64,000 nucleotides of DNA from Streptomyces sp. NBC_00536 (GTDB lineage: Bacteria; Actinomycetota; Actinomycetes; Streptomycetales; Streptomycetaceae): assembly GCF_036346295.1 (NCBI RefSeq), contig NZ_CP107819.1:682001-746000 (forward strand). The letters are read 5' to 3'. Position numbers and translations under genes: made by a program. Numbering within the stretch: position 1 is the stretch's first letter; the number at the start of each line of letters is the position of its first letter. The notes beneath the pieces were generated by a model, which made no database searches, was not told where the DNA came from, and saw nothing but the letters and a program-made list of their open reading frames with translations. Shown one piece after another: positions 42,459-51,869 of this stretch.

Positions 42459-44171
42459 TCACGCCCGCTCCCTCCCGGCCTCACGGCTCCAGGCCCGATA
42501 GGCCTCCAGGGCCGTGGGCAGGGTCGGGTAGATGCGCTCGGCGCCCACGGACGCGGTGAGCCCATAGGCGTCGAGGTCCTCCCGGAGTTCCTGCTTGACC
42601 CGCGCCAGGGCCAGGACGATGCCCCGCTGTTCCAGGTCCTGGCGCAATGCGTCCAGGGCGTCCAGGGCGGTGATGTCCACCTCGACGTTCGCCTCGGCGT
42701 TCAGGAGGAACCACCGGGTCGGGGAAGTCTGCGCGTCGACCGCGGCCAGGGCGCGACGGCGGAAGTTCTCCGCGTTGGCGAAGAACAGCGGCGAATCGTA
42801 GCGGTAGATCACCAGCCCCGGAACGGTCCGGGCCGTCGGGTAGTCGTCCACGTCGTGCATGCCGGCGAGTCCGGGGACCGTGCCCTCCACGGCGTCGTGC
42901 GGACGGGCCACGCGGGCGAGCAGTTCGACGACGGAGAGGGCCACGGCGACGAGGACGCCGTACAGGATGCCGAGGGCCAGGACCCCCAGCAGGCACCCCA
43001 GAGCCAGCAGCAGTTCACGTCGGCGGAAGGCCGCGAGGCGGCGGAACTCGCCGACTTCGATGAGGCGTAGCGCGGCATAGACGACGATGGCGCCGAGGAC
43101 GGCGCTCGGCGTGTGGGCCAGGAGTCGGCCCAGGAAGAGCAGCACCAGCAGGACGGCGAGCGCCGCGACGAGCGAGTAGGCCTGGCTGTGTGCCTTGGCC
43201 GACCGGGCCAGCGCGGTACGGCTGGCACTGCTGCTGACGGGAAACCCGTGCAGGACGGCCGATCCCAGGTTCGCCGCTCCCAGGGCCAGCAGTTCACGAT
43301 TGGGTTCCAGCGAGAGCGGATCGCCGCGGTCGGTGAAGGCCCTGGCGGTGAGGATCACGTCCGAGTAACCGACGAGCAGAACGCCCAGCGCGGGGACCAG
43401 CAGCCGGGCCAGGTCGTCGAGCGGCGGGAGGCCGGGCGTCGGGAGCCCGGACGGTACGGATCCGATGACTCCGATCCCGAACCGGTCGTCAAGCCTGAAC
43501 GCCGCCACCACGACCGTGGCCAGAACCAGTGCCAGCAAGGGGCGTGGGACCGCCCGCCCGTACCGCGGTGCCGCGAGGAGCACGACGAGGACCCCACAGG
43601 CCAGAGCGGCGGTCGGCCAGTGGATGCGGGCGAGGTTCTGGACGGAGGACCAGAACTCCGGGAAGAACCCGGAACCGGTCGTACGTACTCCGGTGAGCCG
43701 GGGCAACTGGTCGACGATCATGATCAGCGCGACGCCGGCGAGGTAGCCGACCAGCACGGGCCGCGAGAGCAGGTCCGCGAGGAAACCGAGGCGCGCGGCC
43801 CAGGCGGCCAGCGACAGCAGGCCGACCATCACGGCGAGCGCCGCGGCGAGGGCGGCGTACCGGCCGGGGTCCCCCGCGGCGATCGGTCCCACGGCGGCGG
43901 CGGTCATCAGTGCGGTGGTCGACTCGGGGCCCACCGACAGCAGACGCGAAGACCCGGTCAGGGCATAGAGCACCATGGCGGGCAGGACCGCCCAGAGCCC
44001 CACGACCGGTGACAGTCCTGCCACGCCCGCATAGGCCATGACCTGCGGCACCAGGTAGGCGGCCACGGTGACGCCGGCCAACGCGTCCCGCCCGAACCAC
44101 GACCGCTGGTACCCCCGCAGCCCGGGAGCCGACAGAGGCGGCCTTCCATGCACCGGCACCTTGCTCCTCAC
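42459..44171 (-). CDS. SulP-family anion transporter with STAS domain
   Basis: Membrane transporter of 570 residues: SLC26/SulP core of about 12 helices (AAYLVPQVMAYAGVAGLSPV is the family signature; SVGPESTTALMTAAAV and HGFPVSSSASRTALARSAKA are conserved) and a C-terminal cytoplasmic STAS domain (VPGLVIYRYDSPLFFANAEN, WFLLNAEANVEVDITALDAL). Substrate could be sulfate or bicarbonate; no carbonic anhydrase or sulfate gene is adjacent. GTG 44171 with GGGGGGA upstream is used. It is divergent from the acyltransferase-ThiF fusion. Confidence 0.9.
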   Translation of the reverse strand: MRSKVPVHGRPPLSAPGLRGYQRSWFGRDALAGVTVAAYLVPQVMAYAGVAGLSPVVGLWAVLPAMVLYALTGSSRLLSVGPESTTALMTAAAVGPIAAGDPGRYAALAAALAVMVGLLSLAAWAARLGFLADLLSRPVLVGYLAGVALIMIVDQLPRLTGVRTTGSGFFPEFWSSVQNLARIHWPTAALACGVLVVLLAAPRYGRAVPRPLLALVLATVVVAAFRLDDRFGIGVIGSVPSGLPTPGLPPLDDLARLLVPALGVLLVGYSDVILTARAFTDRGDPLSLEPNRELLALGAANLGSAVLHGFPVSSSASRTALARSAKAHSQAYSLVAALAVLLVLLFLGRLLAHTPSAVLGAIVVYAALRLIEVGEFRRLAAFRRRELLLALGCLLGVLALGILYGVLVAVALSVVELLARVARPHDAVEGTVPGLAGMHDVDDYPTARTVPGLVIYRYDSPLFFANAENFRRRALAAVDAQTSPTRWFLLNAEANVEVDITALDALDALRQDLEQRGIVLALARVKQELREDLDAYGLTASVGAERIYPTLPTALEAYRAWSREAGRERA

Positions 44172-44349
44172 CGACGTCCCCCCGTCCCGCGCGGCCGACT
44201 GCCACGGTTCAGTCTTTCCCGAGCGTGGCCGATTCCTTCTCCACGGCGCAACCGATCAAGGGGGCGCTCGTTGTGATCTTGGGTGTGCGCCGGTGCACGC
44301 CCCGGAGCGCAACCGGGTGGTGTGCGCTGGTCAAAAGGGGTGGCTGACC

Positions 44350-46212
44350 ATGAAGAACGTTCATACGACTCCGGGTGTGCCGTGGCACGTGACCGCGTTC
44401 CGCGTCCCGCGCGAGGAACCGGAGGCGGCTGAGCTGGTGGGGAGCATCAGGGAGTTGAGGGCGAGGATCCTGTTCGACCGCGGCCGTCGGCCCGACTTCC
44501 GTACGCCGGAGGGTGGGTACGCCGACGACCAGGAACTGGACTTCGGTGCCTGGCACTTCGTCGGCAGGCGGGAAGCGGACGGCCCGCCGCTGGGGTACGT
44601 GAGGCTCTCGACGCCGGAGACGGGGGCGCTGTTCCAGTCCCGGGCGTATCTGGGCGCGGACCGCTACGAGGAGGTGCTGCGGGAGCACGGCCTCGGCGTA
44701 GCAGAAACGTTCGAGCACAGCCGTCTCGTCGTCGAGCACCAGGCACGGAAGCTGGGCCTGGGAGTGCATCTGAACGCCACCGCCATCGCCGCCGCACGCT
44801 GCCTGGGCGCCAAGGCGATGATCGGGACCTCCGGCACCGCCGACGGGCAGGATCGTTTCCACGAACGTTTCGGCTTCCGCCCGGTACCGGGAACGCGCCG
44901 GTACGTCGGGCAGTACACCGAGGACGTGGTGATCATGCTCTACCGGGCGGCGGACCGGGCCGGCGAGTACACCGACCTCGTCGAACGATTGGAGGAGACG
45001 TTCCCGGCCGTCATCGTCCCGGCCCGGCGGAGCGGGCTCGACGGTCCCCGTGAGCCGCTGGCGCCCACCGTGCCCGGGTCCCTGGCGCAGGGTGCGCCCC
45101 GACCGGCCACCGCACTCGGGCCCACCGACGAGTCCTGGCAGCCGGTGCTGTTCGATGTGGGGCGCGAGCCGGACCGGCGGGACTTCGACGCCCTGCTCGG
45201 CTCGGGCCGGGTCCGCGAGGTCCTGGACACGATCGATGACCAGTTGAGGGAACTGATCACCAGCCGCGAGCCGGTCCTGCGTTCCTCGCCGGAGGCGGTG
45301 GACCGGGCCGTCGCCGAGCAGCTGGCCGGGACCCGAACCCATGAGTACGGGACCTGGGTCTGGTACCCGTGGTCCGGACGCCTGGTCCACCTGCTGCCCC
45401 GGGAGGAGTTCCGGCTCGTCCGCACCGACCGCAACCGGGGCCGCATCGAACGCCCCCAGCAGCGCGGACTCCTCGGCCGCCGCATCGGGATCATCGGCCT
45501 CTCGGTCGGCAGCAGCGCGGCCCTGACCTTCGCGATGGAGGGCATCGGCGGCGCGTTCAAACTCGCCGACTTCGACACGCTCAGTGTCTCCAACCTCAAC
45601 CGGCTGCGCGCCGGCGTGCACCACCTGGGCCTGAACAAGTGCGTGATCGCGGCCCGGCAGATGCTGGAGATCGACCCCTGGCTGGAGATCGAGATCCATC
45701 CCGGCGGTCTGACCGACGACACCATGGAGGAGTTCTTCACCGGCGGCGCGGGCCCCATCGACCTGCTCGTCGAGGAGTGCGACACCCCCTACGTGAAGCT
45801 CGCCGCGCGCGAGCGCGCCCGGGCGCTGGGCATCCCGGTCGTGATGGACGCGAACGACCGCGGCCTGCTCGACGTCGAACGCTTCGACCTGGAACCCGAC
45901 CGGCCCCTCCTCCACGGCCTGCTCGGCGAGACCACCTCCGCCGACCTCACCGGCCTCACCTTCGAGCAGACCGTGGACGTCATCCTGACGATGGTCGACC
46001 GCGAGCGCATCAGCCCCGAACTGAGCGCCGCCATCGGGCAGATCGGCACCACGCTCAGCAGCTGGCCGCAGCTCGCCTCCGGCGTCGCGCTCGGGGGCGC
46101 ACTCACCGCCGAGGCCGCCCGCCGGATCCTGCTGGGTCAGCCCCGCCCCTCCGGCCGCTTCTACGCCGACCTTGAGATCCTCACCTCTGCCGACCGGAGC
46201 ACCGTCGCATGA
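44350..46212 (+). CDS. Fusion of LuxI/FeeM-like acyltransferase (GNAT-fold) and ThiF/E1-like adenylation domain
   Basis: Two-domain protein of 620 residues. The N-terminal part (about 15-200) resembles the acyl-homoserine-lactone/N-acyl-amino-acid synthase branch of GNAT proteins (IRELRARILFDRGRRPDF, YADDQELDFGAWHFVGRR, LGYVRLS, FEHSRLVVEHQARKLGLG). A linker of about 170 residues follows. The C-terminal part has the E1/ThiF dinucleotide loop IGIIGLSVGSSAALTFAMEG, FDTLSVSNLNR, EECDTPYVKLAARERARALG and MDANDRG. ThiF-type domains adenylate carboxyl groups. ATG 44350 follows AAAAGGGG. The stop overlaps a KAS III gene (ATGA), suggesting a joint pathway for an acylated metabolite. Similar to mycobacterial Rv1355c in its ThiF part; no function is established there. 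Confidence 0.75.
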   Translation: MKNVHTTPGVPWHVTAFRVPREEPEAAELVGSIRELRARILFDRGRRPDFRTPEGGYADDQELDFGAWHFVGRREADGPPLGYVRLSTPETGALFQSRAYLGADRYEEVLREHGLGVAETFEHSRLVVEHQARKLGLGVHLNATAIAAARCLGAKAMIGTSGTADGQDRFHERFGFRPVPGTRRYVGQYTEDVVIMLYRAADRAGEYTDLVERLEETFPAVIVPARRSGLDGPREPLAPTVPGSLAQGAPRPATALGPTDESWQPVLFDVGREPDRRDFDALLGSGRVREVLDTIDDQLRELITSREPVLRSSPEAVDRAVAEQLAGTRTHEYGTWVWYPWSGRLVHLLPREEFRLVRTDRNRGRIERPQQRGLLGRRIGIIGLSVGSSAALTFAMEGIGGAFKLADFDTLSVSNLNRLRAGVHHLGLNKCVIAARQMLEIDPWLEIEIHPGGLTDDTMEEFFTGGAGPIDLLVEECDTPYVKLAARERARALGIPVVMDANDRGLLDVERFDLEPDRPLLHGLLGETTSADLTGLTFEQTVDVILTMVDRERISPELSAAIGQIGTTLSSWPQLASGVALGGALTAEAARRILLGQPRPSGRFYADLEILTSADRSTVA

Positions 46213-47243
46213 CCCTCACCCAAGAGCAGACCACCGACACCCACACCGGAGCCGGCCTCCCGGTCCCCTTCGCGGTCACCGGCACCGGTCTCCACCTGCC
46301 CCCGACGATCGTGACCAACGAGGAGCTCACCCGGACCCTGGACACCACCGACGCGTGGATCACGGCCCGCACCGGGATCCGCGAACGCCGCCGTCTGGCC
46401 CCGGAACTGGCCACCTCCGACATGTGCGTGGCCGCTGCCGACCCCGCCCTGGCAGCCGCCCGAATCACTCCCTCCGACCTGGACGCGATCATCGTGGCCA
46501 GCTACACCCATGATCAGCCCCTCCCCTCCACCTCGCTCATCGTCAAGAACGCCCTCGGCGCCACCAGGGCGCTGGCCCTGGACGTGGCCCAGGCCGCCTG
46601 CGCGTCCGGCGTCCACGCCCTGCTGTTGGCCGCCCACCTCCTGCAGAACCCGTCCATCAGCACGGTGCTCGTCATCGCCGCCGACTGCGCCTCCCGCGTC
46701 ACCCGCCCCGGCGACCGGACCGCGGGGGTGTTCTTCGGCGATGCCGCTGCCGCCGTGGTCCTCACCCGCACCGGGACCCAGGGAGCGGGACTGCTCGCGT
46801 TCGACCTCGGTTCACAGCTCTCCTACGACGTCCAGATCCCCGGCGGCGGCTCTCGTCTGCCCACCAGCCACGCCACCCTCACGGCAGGCGCGCACTACCT
46901 CTCCATGGACGGCCGCGCGGTCTGGGACACCGCGACCACCCGCCTCCCGGAGAGCATCACCAACGCCACCCGTCAGGCCGGCCTCGATCCTGCCGACATC
47001 GATCACTACTTCCTCCACCAAGCCAACATCAACATCCTGGAGGAAACGCTTCGTCAACTGGCGGTCCCCGCCGATCGCGCCCCCATCACACTGGACCTCC
47101 TCGGCAACACCGGCGCCGCCGGCATGTTCACGGCCCTCCACCGCACCGCCACCACGGGCCGCCTGCGCCCGGGAGACACCTACGTCGTGTCCGCCATCGG
47201 CGCCGGCTTCCACTGGGGCACCCTCGTCTTCCGCCACGCCTGA
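46209..47243 (+). CDS. Ketoacyl-ACP synthase III-like enzyme (FabH family)
   Basis: Thiolase-fold condensing enzyme of 344 residues. Catalytic triad: Cys131 in QAACASG, His270 in FLHQANINI, and Asn in LLGNTGAAG (about 300). FTVTG-like N-terminus (FAVTGTGLHLPPTIVTNEEL) and TDAWITARTGIRERR are standard FabH features. It is not in a fatty-acid gene cluster; it is coupled to the acyltransferase-ThiF fusion. It therefore more likely makes a special acyl starter, or transfers an acyl group to an amine or alcohol, as KAS III homologs in secondary metabolism do. A strong terminator follows. Confidence 0.9.
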   Translation: MTLTQEQTTDTHTGAGLPVPFAVTGTGLHLPPTIVTNEELTRTLDTTDAWITARTGIRERRRLAPELATSDMCVAAADPALAAARITPSDLDAIIVASYTHDQPLPSTSLIVKNALGATRALALDVAQAACASGVHALLLAAHLLQNPSISTVLVIAADCASRVTRPGDRTAGVFFGDAAAAVVLTRTGTQGAGLLAFDLGSQLSYDVQIPGGGSRLPTSHATLTAGAHYLSMDGRAVWDTATTRLPESITNATRQAGLDPADIDHYFLHQANINILEETLRQLAVPADRAPITLDLLGNTGAAGMFTALHRTATTGRLRPGDTYVVSAIGAGFHWGTLVFRHA

Positions 47244-47255
47244 CCAACGGCGTAC

Positions 47256-47292
47256 GGCGGTTCCCGCCCCGGGACCGGGGGCGGGAACCGCC
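47256..47292 (+). terminator. Perfect 15-bp stem-loop terminator after the KAS III gene
   Basis: GGCGGTTCCCGCCCC (47256-47270) pairs perfectly with GGGGCGGGAACCGCC (47278-47292), loop of 7, starting 12 bp after the stop. Confidence 0.85.
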
Positions 47293-47402
47293 GCCGCCCG
47301 CCGGGCCGTCGAGGCCCGGCCCGGAGCCAGGCGCTTGCCGCTCGGGCCTGTCGATACGCTGAAGGCTGACCGGGGGCTGGGTGGCAGGCGGAGGAGACGA
47401 AC

Positions 47403-49121
47403 GTGGGCGTGGGCGATCCGTTGGATCACGTGCCTCGCATGCGGCTGGACGAGCTGCTGGACGAGCTCCAGGTGCGCATCAACGCCGTGCGGAGTACCCG
47501 GGACAGGGTGCACAGCCTGCTGGAGGCGGTCGTGTCCGTGGGGCGGGAACTCGATCTCGCCCAGGTTCTCCGCCGTATCGTGGAAGCCGCGGCGCTGCTC
47601 GTCGACGCCGACTACGGCGCGCTCGGGGTCATCGGCCCCGACGGCCGTACGCTCTCGCAGTTCCTGACCGTGGGACTCAGCGAGGAGGAGATCGCCGCGA
47701 TCGGTCCGCTTCCGGCCGGTCACGGCCTGCTCGGGGAGGTCATCCATCATCCGGAACCCCTGCGGCTCACCGATCTCGGCGCGCACACGTCGTCGTACGG
47801 GTTCCCGGCCCACCACCCGCCGATGCGCACGTTCCTCGGCGTACCGATCCGGGTGCGCGACGAGGTGTTCGGCAACCTCTACCTGACCGACAAGCGGGGC
47901 GGGGGCGATTTCGACCCCGAGGACGAGACGGTCATCGCCACCCTCTCGGTGGCGGCGGGAGTGGCGATCGACAACGCACGGCTCTACGAGGGCTCTCAGC
48001 GCCAGCAGCGGTGGCTCAAGGCCAATGCCGAGATCACCGAGAGCCTGCTGTCGGGCTCTTCCCGCCAGGCGGTGCTGGAACTCATCGCGCGCCGGGCGCA
48101 GGAGATCACCGGGGCCGGTCTGGCGGACATCTCCATGCCCGTCGCGGGCGTCGACGGCCTGGTCGTGGAGTTCGCGGCCGGTGCGGACGGCGCCTCCCGG
48201 CAGGGTCTCGTCGTTGCCTTCTCGGGCACGCTCACAGGGGCGGCGCACCGGACCGGGAGGCCCGTCACGGCCGTCCACGCACCGGCCGACGAGCGCTTCC
48301 CGGCCGAGCCCCAGGTACAGGAGGGCCTCGGGCCCGCCGTCGCCGTTCCGCTGGGCACCGCCGGCAGGGAGAGCCGGGGTGTCCTGCTGCTCGCACGCGC
48401 CGCGGGAGAGCCGGCCTTCGGGGAGAACGAGCTGGAACCGCTCGGCGCCTTCGCCGGCCAGGCGGCGATCGCACTGGAGCTGGCGGAGAGACGACGGGAC
48501 GCCGAGCAGATAGCACTGCTGGAAGAACGCGACCGGATCGCCCGCGACCTGCACGACCTGGCCATCCAGCGCCTCTTCGCGACCGGTATGACCTTGCAGA
48601 GCGCCGCCCGTCTCGTGGAGCACGAAGGAGCGGCCGAACGGGTCGGCCGGGCCGTCGAGGACCTGGACGAGACCATCAAGATCATCCGTTCGACGATCTT
48701 CGGGCTCCGCACCAAGGACCGCGAGAGCGGACCGGGGCTGCGGGCACGCGCCGCCCGCGCGATCGGTGACGCCGCCACCACTCTCGGCCATCCGCCGCGC
48801 CTGAGCATGGAGGGGCTGCTCGACACCGACGTCCCGCCGCGGATCGCCGACCACGTGATGGCGGTGCTGGGTGAACTCCTCAGCAACGCCGCGCGCCACG
48901 CACAGGCGACCCGGGTCGGGGTGAACCTCAAAGCGGGGGCCGACGAGATCGTGCTGACCGTCTCGGACAATGGCGTCGGCATCCCCCCACAGGGACGCCG
49001 GAGCGGTCTGAGCAACCTTGCCGAACGGGCACGGGACCTGGGTGGTTCCTTCGCCGTGGAGGTTCCCGACGAGGGGGGCAGCAGGCTCGTGTGGAGGGCG
49101 CCGCTGCACACCGGGACCTGA
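47403..49121 (+). CDS. GAF-domain sensor histidine kinase (DevS/DosT type), copy 1
   Basis: Two-component kinase of 572 residues. Two GAF domains (about 55-200 and 215-370) precede a HisKA_3 dimerisation region with phospho-acceptor His384 in RDLHDLAIQRLF, and an HATPase_c domain (ELLSNAARHAQATRVGV, DNGVGI, GLSNLAERA). The first GAF has the FPAHHPPMRTFLGVPIRV segment, the region that holds the heme-ligand His in DevS/DosT, so oxygen, NO or CO sensing is plausible. No membrane helix. GTG 47403 with GGAGGAG upstream. The cognate regulator is probably one of the two NarL-type proteins in this island. Confidence 0.9.
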   Translation: MGVGDPLDHVPRMRLDELLDELQVRINAVRSTRDRVHSLLEAVVSVGRELDLAQVLRRIVEAAALLVDADYGALGVIGPDGRTLSQFLTVGLSEEEIAAIGPLPAGHGLLGEVIHHPEPLRLTDLGAHTSSYGFPAHHPPMRTFLGVPIRVRDEVFGNLYLTDKRGGGDFDPEDETVIATLSVAAGVAIDNARLYEGSQRQQRWLKANAEITESLLSGSSRQAVLELIARRAQEITGAGLADISMPVAGVDGLVVEFAAGADGASRQGLVVAFSGTLTGAAHRTGRPVTAVHAPADERFPAEPQVQEGLGPAVAVPLGTAGRESRGVLLLARAAGEPAFGENELEPLGAFAGQAAIALELAERRRDAEQIALLEERDRIARDLHDLAIQRLFATGMTLQSAARLVEHEGAAERVGRAVEDLDETIKIIRSTIFGLRTKDRESGPGLRARAARAIGDAATTLGHPPRLSMEGLLDTDVPPRIADHVMAVLGELLSNAARHAQATRVGVNLKAGADEIVLTVSDNGVGIPPQGRRSGLSNLAERARDLGGSFAVEVPDEGGSRLVWRAPLHTGT

Positions 49122-49136
49122 CGCCCACCAGGACCG

Positions 49137-49631
49137 TCACGCCCCGGTGACCGGCACCGACGGTGGCGCCGCCGCCTCCAGCCGGAATCCGGTGACCAGA
49201 TCGGGGCGGATGCGCAGGGCACTGGCCATCGGCGCTCCCACCCACGGCCGCAGCAGGGACGCGTACCGGTCGGCCTCGTCGGCGTCGGCCACCGGGCACG
49301 CGTAGCCGGTGACGACGACGCTCCAGCCGAGGTGGGTGTCGGGATCGATCACGTCCGCCTCGTAGGCCACCACCACCCCTGTGGTGTCAGCGGGTGCCAC
49401 CAGGGAGGCCAGGGCCCCGCCGTCGTGGATCCGGACGACGATGTCCTGGCCTTCGACCAGATGGTTCACCGGACGGACGGCGGGCAGGGCGTGCTGAGTG
49501 AAGACGATGCGTCCCAGTGACACGGTCGACAGGAGCCGCAGCGCCTCGGTGCGGTCCAGCTCCCGCATGCGCCGTGCACCCTGGCCGTCACCGGTGCGCC
49601 CGTGGGAGCGCCGTGTGCCTTCCTGATCCAT
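49137..49631 (-). CDS. Pyridoxamine-5'-phosphate-oxidase-like (PPOX) flavin/heme-binding protein
   Basis: Split-barrel protein of 164 residues: MRELDRTEALRLLSTVSLGR, IVFTQHALPAVRPVNHLVEG and VVVAYEADVIDPDTHLGWSV are typical of PPOX-like proteins that bind FMN, F420 or heme. ATG 49631 is used. Convergent with kinase 1 (15 bp between stops) and divergent from regulator 1 across a region with two conserved palindromes. Members of DevR-type regulons often include such flavoproteins. Cofactor not predictable. Confidence 0.85.
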   Translation of the reverse strand: MDQEGTRRSHGRTGDGQGARRMRELDRTEALRLLSTVSLGRIVFTQHALPAVRPVNHLVEGQDIVVRIHDGGALASLVAPADTTGVVVAYEADVIDPDTHLGWSVVVTGYACPVADADEADRYASLLRPWVGAPMASALRIRPDLVTGFRLEAAAPPSVPVTGA

Positions 49632-49711
49632 GATGCGCACCTTCGTCCAGCCCCCGTGGGCCCCTTGCTGCTTCCGACTCCCCAGCCTCCCCCGTGATCC
49701 ACAGGGGAGCC

Positions 49712-49727
49712 AGGGCCGAATGGTCCC
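49712..49727. promoter_or_regulatory. Island operator site 1 (DevR/OsdR-like)
   Basis: AGGGCCGAATGGTCCC; inner 14-mer agrees with GGGCCGATCGGCCC at 11 positions. About 80 bp upstream of the PPOX start. Confidence 0.55.
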
Positions 49728-49796
49728 CACTCGGGCACCGGATTCGGCTCGTCGCCCGTCGAACCCGTCCGGGAAGGGCCGGCAGGCCACGCCCGC

Positions 49797-49815
49797 AGGG
49801 CCGAAGGCCCTTTTT
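49797..49815 (+). terminator. Short hairpin with T run upstream of regulator 1
   Basis: AGGGCC-GAA-GGCCCT followed by TTTT. It has intrinsic-terminator form, rare in this GC-rich window, and could insulate regulator 1 from upstream transcription or act as a leader attenuator. It also resembles a compressed copy of the operator palindrome. Confidence 0.4.
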
Positions 49816-49861
49816 CCACCGGGCCCGCCCGGCGCCCAAGCGGTCCGGCTCGTGGCCGATG

Positions 49862-49877
49862 AGGGCCGATCGGCCCT
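49862..49877. promoter_or_regulatory. Island operator site 2 (perfect palindrome)
   Basis: AGGGCCGATCGGCCCT is a perfect 16-bp palindrome 76 bp upstream of the regulator 1 start. It has the GGGnC-N4-GnCCC core recognised by DevR-family regulators and is the best copy in the window. Confidence 0.7.
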
Positions 49878-49952
49878 GTCCGTTCGGCCCACGCGACCGG
49901 CAGGATGCTGATGTTCGTGCACCCGGGACGAACCCGTCGAAGGAGTTGCGTC

Positions 49953-50663
49953 ATGACCGACAGCGGTGCCCCCTCCCCCGCGAAGACGCCCATCAGCGTC
50001 TTCCTGCTCGACGACCACGAAGTCGTACGCCGAGGGGTGCACGACCTCCTGGACGCCGAGCCCGACCTGACCGTGGTCGGTGAAGCGGGCACCGCGGAAC
50101 AGGCACTCATCCGCATCCCCGCGCTGCGCCCCCAGGTGGCGATCCTGGACGTCCGGCTCCAGGACGGCGACGGTGTGAGCGTGTGCCGCGAGCTGCGGTC
50201 GCGGATGCCCGGGCTGGCCTGCCTGATGCTCACCTCGTTCGACGACGAGGAAGCGCTGCTGGACGCCGTGATGGCGGGCGCCTCCGGCTACGTGCTCAAA
50301 CAGATCTCCGGCACGGACCTGGTCACGGCCGTCCGCACCGTGGCGGCCGGCCAGTCCATGCTCGATCCGGGCGCCACCACGCGCCTGATGGCGCGGATGC
50401 GCGGCGACGTCCCCAAGGAGGAACAGGTGCCCGGGCTCCCCGGCTTCACCGACCGTGAGAAGGAAATCCTCATCATGGTCAGCGAGGGGCTCACCAACCG
50501 GGAGATCGGCAAGCGGCTGTTCCTCGCGGAGAAGACGGTCAAGAACATCATCTCGCGACTGTTCACCAAACTGGGCGTGGAACGCCGTGTGCAGGCCGCC
50601 GTCATCGCCAGCCACACGCTGATCCCGCCGGGCCGGCAGCCGGTCCCGGCCGCCGAGCAGTAG
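49953..50663 (+). CDS. NarL/DevR-type response regulator, copy 1
   Basis: Two-component regulator of 236 residues. Receiver domain with phospho-acceptor Asp66 (AILDVRLQDGDG) and the conserved Lys in GYVLKQ; C-terminal LuxR helix-turn-helix (LTNREIGKRLFLAEKTVKNI). ATG 49953 with GAAGGAG at good spacing. Most like DevR/OsdR, which drive hypoxia/dormancy genes in actinobacteria. A perfect palindrome upstream suggests autoregulation. It is about two-thirds identical by eye to regulator 2, so the two may share sites. Confidence 0.92.
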   Translation: MTDSGAPSPAKTPISVFLLDDHEVVRRGVHDLLDAEPDLTVVGEAGTAEQALIRIPALRPQVAILDVRLQDGDGVSVCRELRSRMPGLACLMLTSFDDEEALLDAVMAGASGYVLKQISGTDLVTAVRTVAAGQSMLDPGATTRLMARMRGDVPKEEQVPGLPGFTDREKEILIMVSEGLTNREIGKRLFLAEKTVKNIISRLFTKLGVERRVQAAVIASHTLIPPGRQPVPAAEQ

Positions 50664-50694
50664 CCCTGCCGGGCACGGAGACTCCCGGCGGGCG

Positions 50695-50737
50695 GGGAGG
50701 GCGGGGCACACCGTGTGGTGGCGTGCCCCGCCCTCCC
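50695..50737. terminator. 15-bp bidirectional stem-loop terminator
   Basis: GGGAGGGCGGGGCAC (50695-50709) pairs exactly with GTGCCCCGCCCTCCC (50723-50737) between the convergent regulator 1 and universal stress protein genes. Confidence 0.85.
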
Positions 50738-50753
50738 TGCCGTCCCGCACGGG

Positions 50754-51629
50754 TCAGGGGTGCGGCACCACGGCGACCGGGCAGACGGCGTGGTGCAGGA
50801 CCGCGTGGGCCACGGAACCGATGCGCGCGCCCAGCGACGACTCGCGGGCCTGGCGGCCGACGACGAGCAACTGGGCGTCCGAGGCGGCGGTCAGCAGGAC
50901 GTGTCCGGCGCTGCCCCGCTCGACGTGCTCGATGACCTCCACGTCCGGATACCTCAGCCGCCACGGCTCCAGAGCCTGCTCCAGCGCGGCCTTCTCATAG
51001 GGCTCCAGTCCGCCGAACTGGTCGGCGAGCCACATCGACCCGGGGCTGTAGCCGTACACCGGGGGGAGGTTCCAGGCGCGCACCGCGCGCAGCGGGACCT
51101 TGCGCACGGCGGCCGCTTCGAAGGCGACTCCCAGCACTTCGGCGGACTCCTCCACACCGCCCTGCTGCCCCACGACGACCTCCCCCTCCTCCGGCAGCAC
51201 CAGCGGCCCGCCGTGCGGGGACCGCACGGAGACGACGGGGCACTCCGCCGCGGCGATCACCTGCCGGCCGTAGGAGCCGAGCAGGAAGCCGGCCAGGGCG
51301 CTGTGGCCGCGCGTGCCGAGGACCAGCATCTCCGCTTCCTTCGCCGCGTGCAGGAGGGCCTGGACCGGCGCTTCCAGGATCACCTCCGCGCTGAGCGACA
51401 GGTGCGGGTACCGGTGGCCGAGCGCGTCCCGGGCCTCCTCCATGACGTCGTCGGCCCGGCGTTCTTCCACCTCGCGGTCCTGGGGCAGCGGAAGTGCGAG
51501 CGACTGCCACAGCCAGGCGTGCACCACGCGCAGGGGCAGGTCACGCCGTACGGCCTCACGTGCGGCCCAGTCCGCCGCGGCCCGGCTCTGCGGGGATCCG
51601 TCCACTCCGACGACAAGGGTGCGCTTCAC
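50754..51629 (-). CDS. Universal stress protein, tandem UspA domains (copy 1)
   Basis: Cytosolic protein of 291 residues with two UspA domains (about 1-145 and 150-291). The first domain has [17 protein letters not shown] and an intact ATP loop [20 protein letters not shown]; the second ends [20 protein letters not shown]. Both loops carry the G-2x-G-9x-G(S/T) type motif, so ATP binding is likely. GTG 51629 with GGAGGA 8 bp upstream. Divergent from phosphoketolase across a palindrome site, so co-regulation is likely. Such proteins are classic members of DevR/OsdR regulons. Confidence 0.92.
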   Translation of the reverse strand: MKRTLVVGVDGSPQSRAAADWAAREAVRRDLPLRVVHAWLWQSLALPLPQDREVEERRADDVMEEARDALGHRYPHLSLSAEVILEAPVQALLHAAKEAEMLVLGTRGHSALAGFLLGSYGRQVIAAAECPVVSVRSPHGGPLVLPEEGEVVVGQQGGVEESAEVLGVAFEAAAVRKVPLRAVRAWNLPPVYGYSPGSMWLADQFGGLEPYEKAALEQALEPWRLRYPDVEVIEHVERGSAGHVLLTAASDAQLLVVGRQARESSLGARIGSVAHAVLHHAVCPVAVVPHP

Positions 51630-51748
51630 GGGTCTGTCCTCCGTACTGATGCCAGTGCATCGGGGTCGGCCGGCAGGGGATGTGCGGCCCCGGCCGGGGG
51701 AACCGGCGCCGCACACCTCACTTTCGCCGCCCCCTGCCCCGCCTCACA

Positions 51749-51764
51749 GGGGCCGACAGTCCCT
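51749..51764. promoter_or_regulatory. Island operator site 3
   Basis: GGGGCCGACAGTCCCT, containing GGGCC-GACA-GTCCC, between the divergent universal stress protein and phosphoketolase genes; 11 of 14 positions match the perfect site. Confidence 0.55.
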
Positions 51765-51869
51765 CCCCTGGGGCCGGTCCTCCCCTCCTCCAAGAAGCGG
51801 GCCGGAGCGCAGACTTGCGGGATCGGCTCAGTCGACGAACGTCCCGGACCGTCGCACGCAGGAGCGGAC

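Larger units (their letters stand above)
49632..49952. promoter_or_regulatory. 321-bp divergent control region (PPOX / regulator 1)
   Basis: Contains two copies of the island's palindrome (49712-49727 and 49862-49877) and a hairpin with a T run (49797-49815). No open frame is convincing. Confidence 0.7.
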
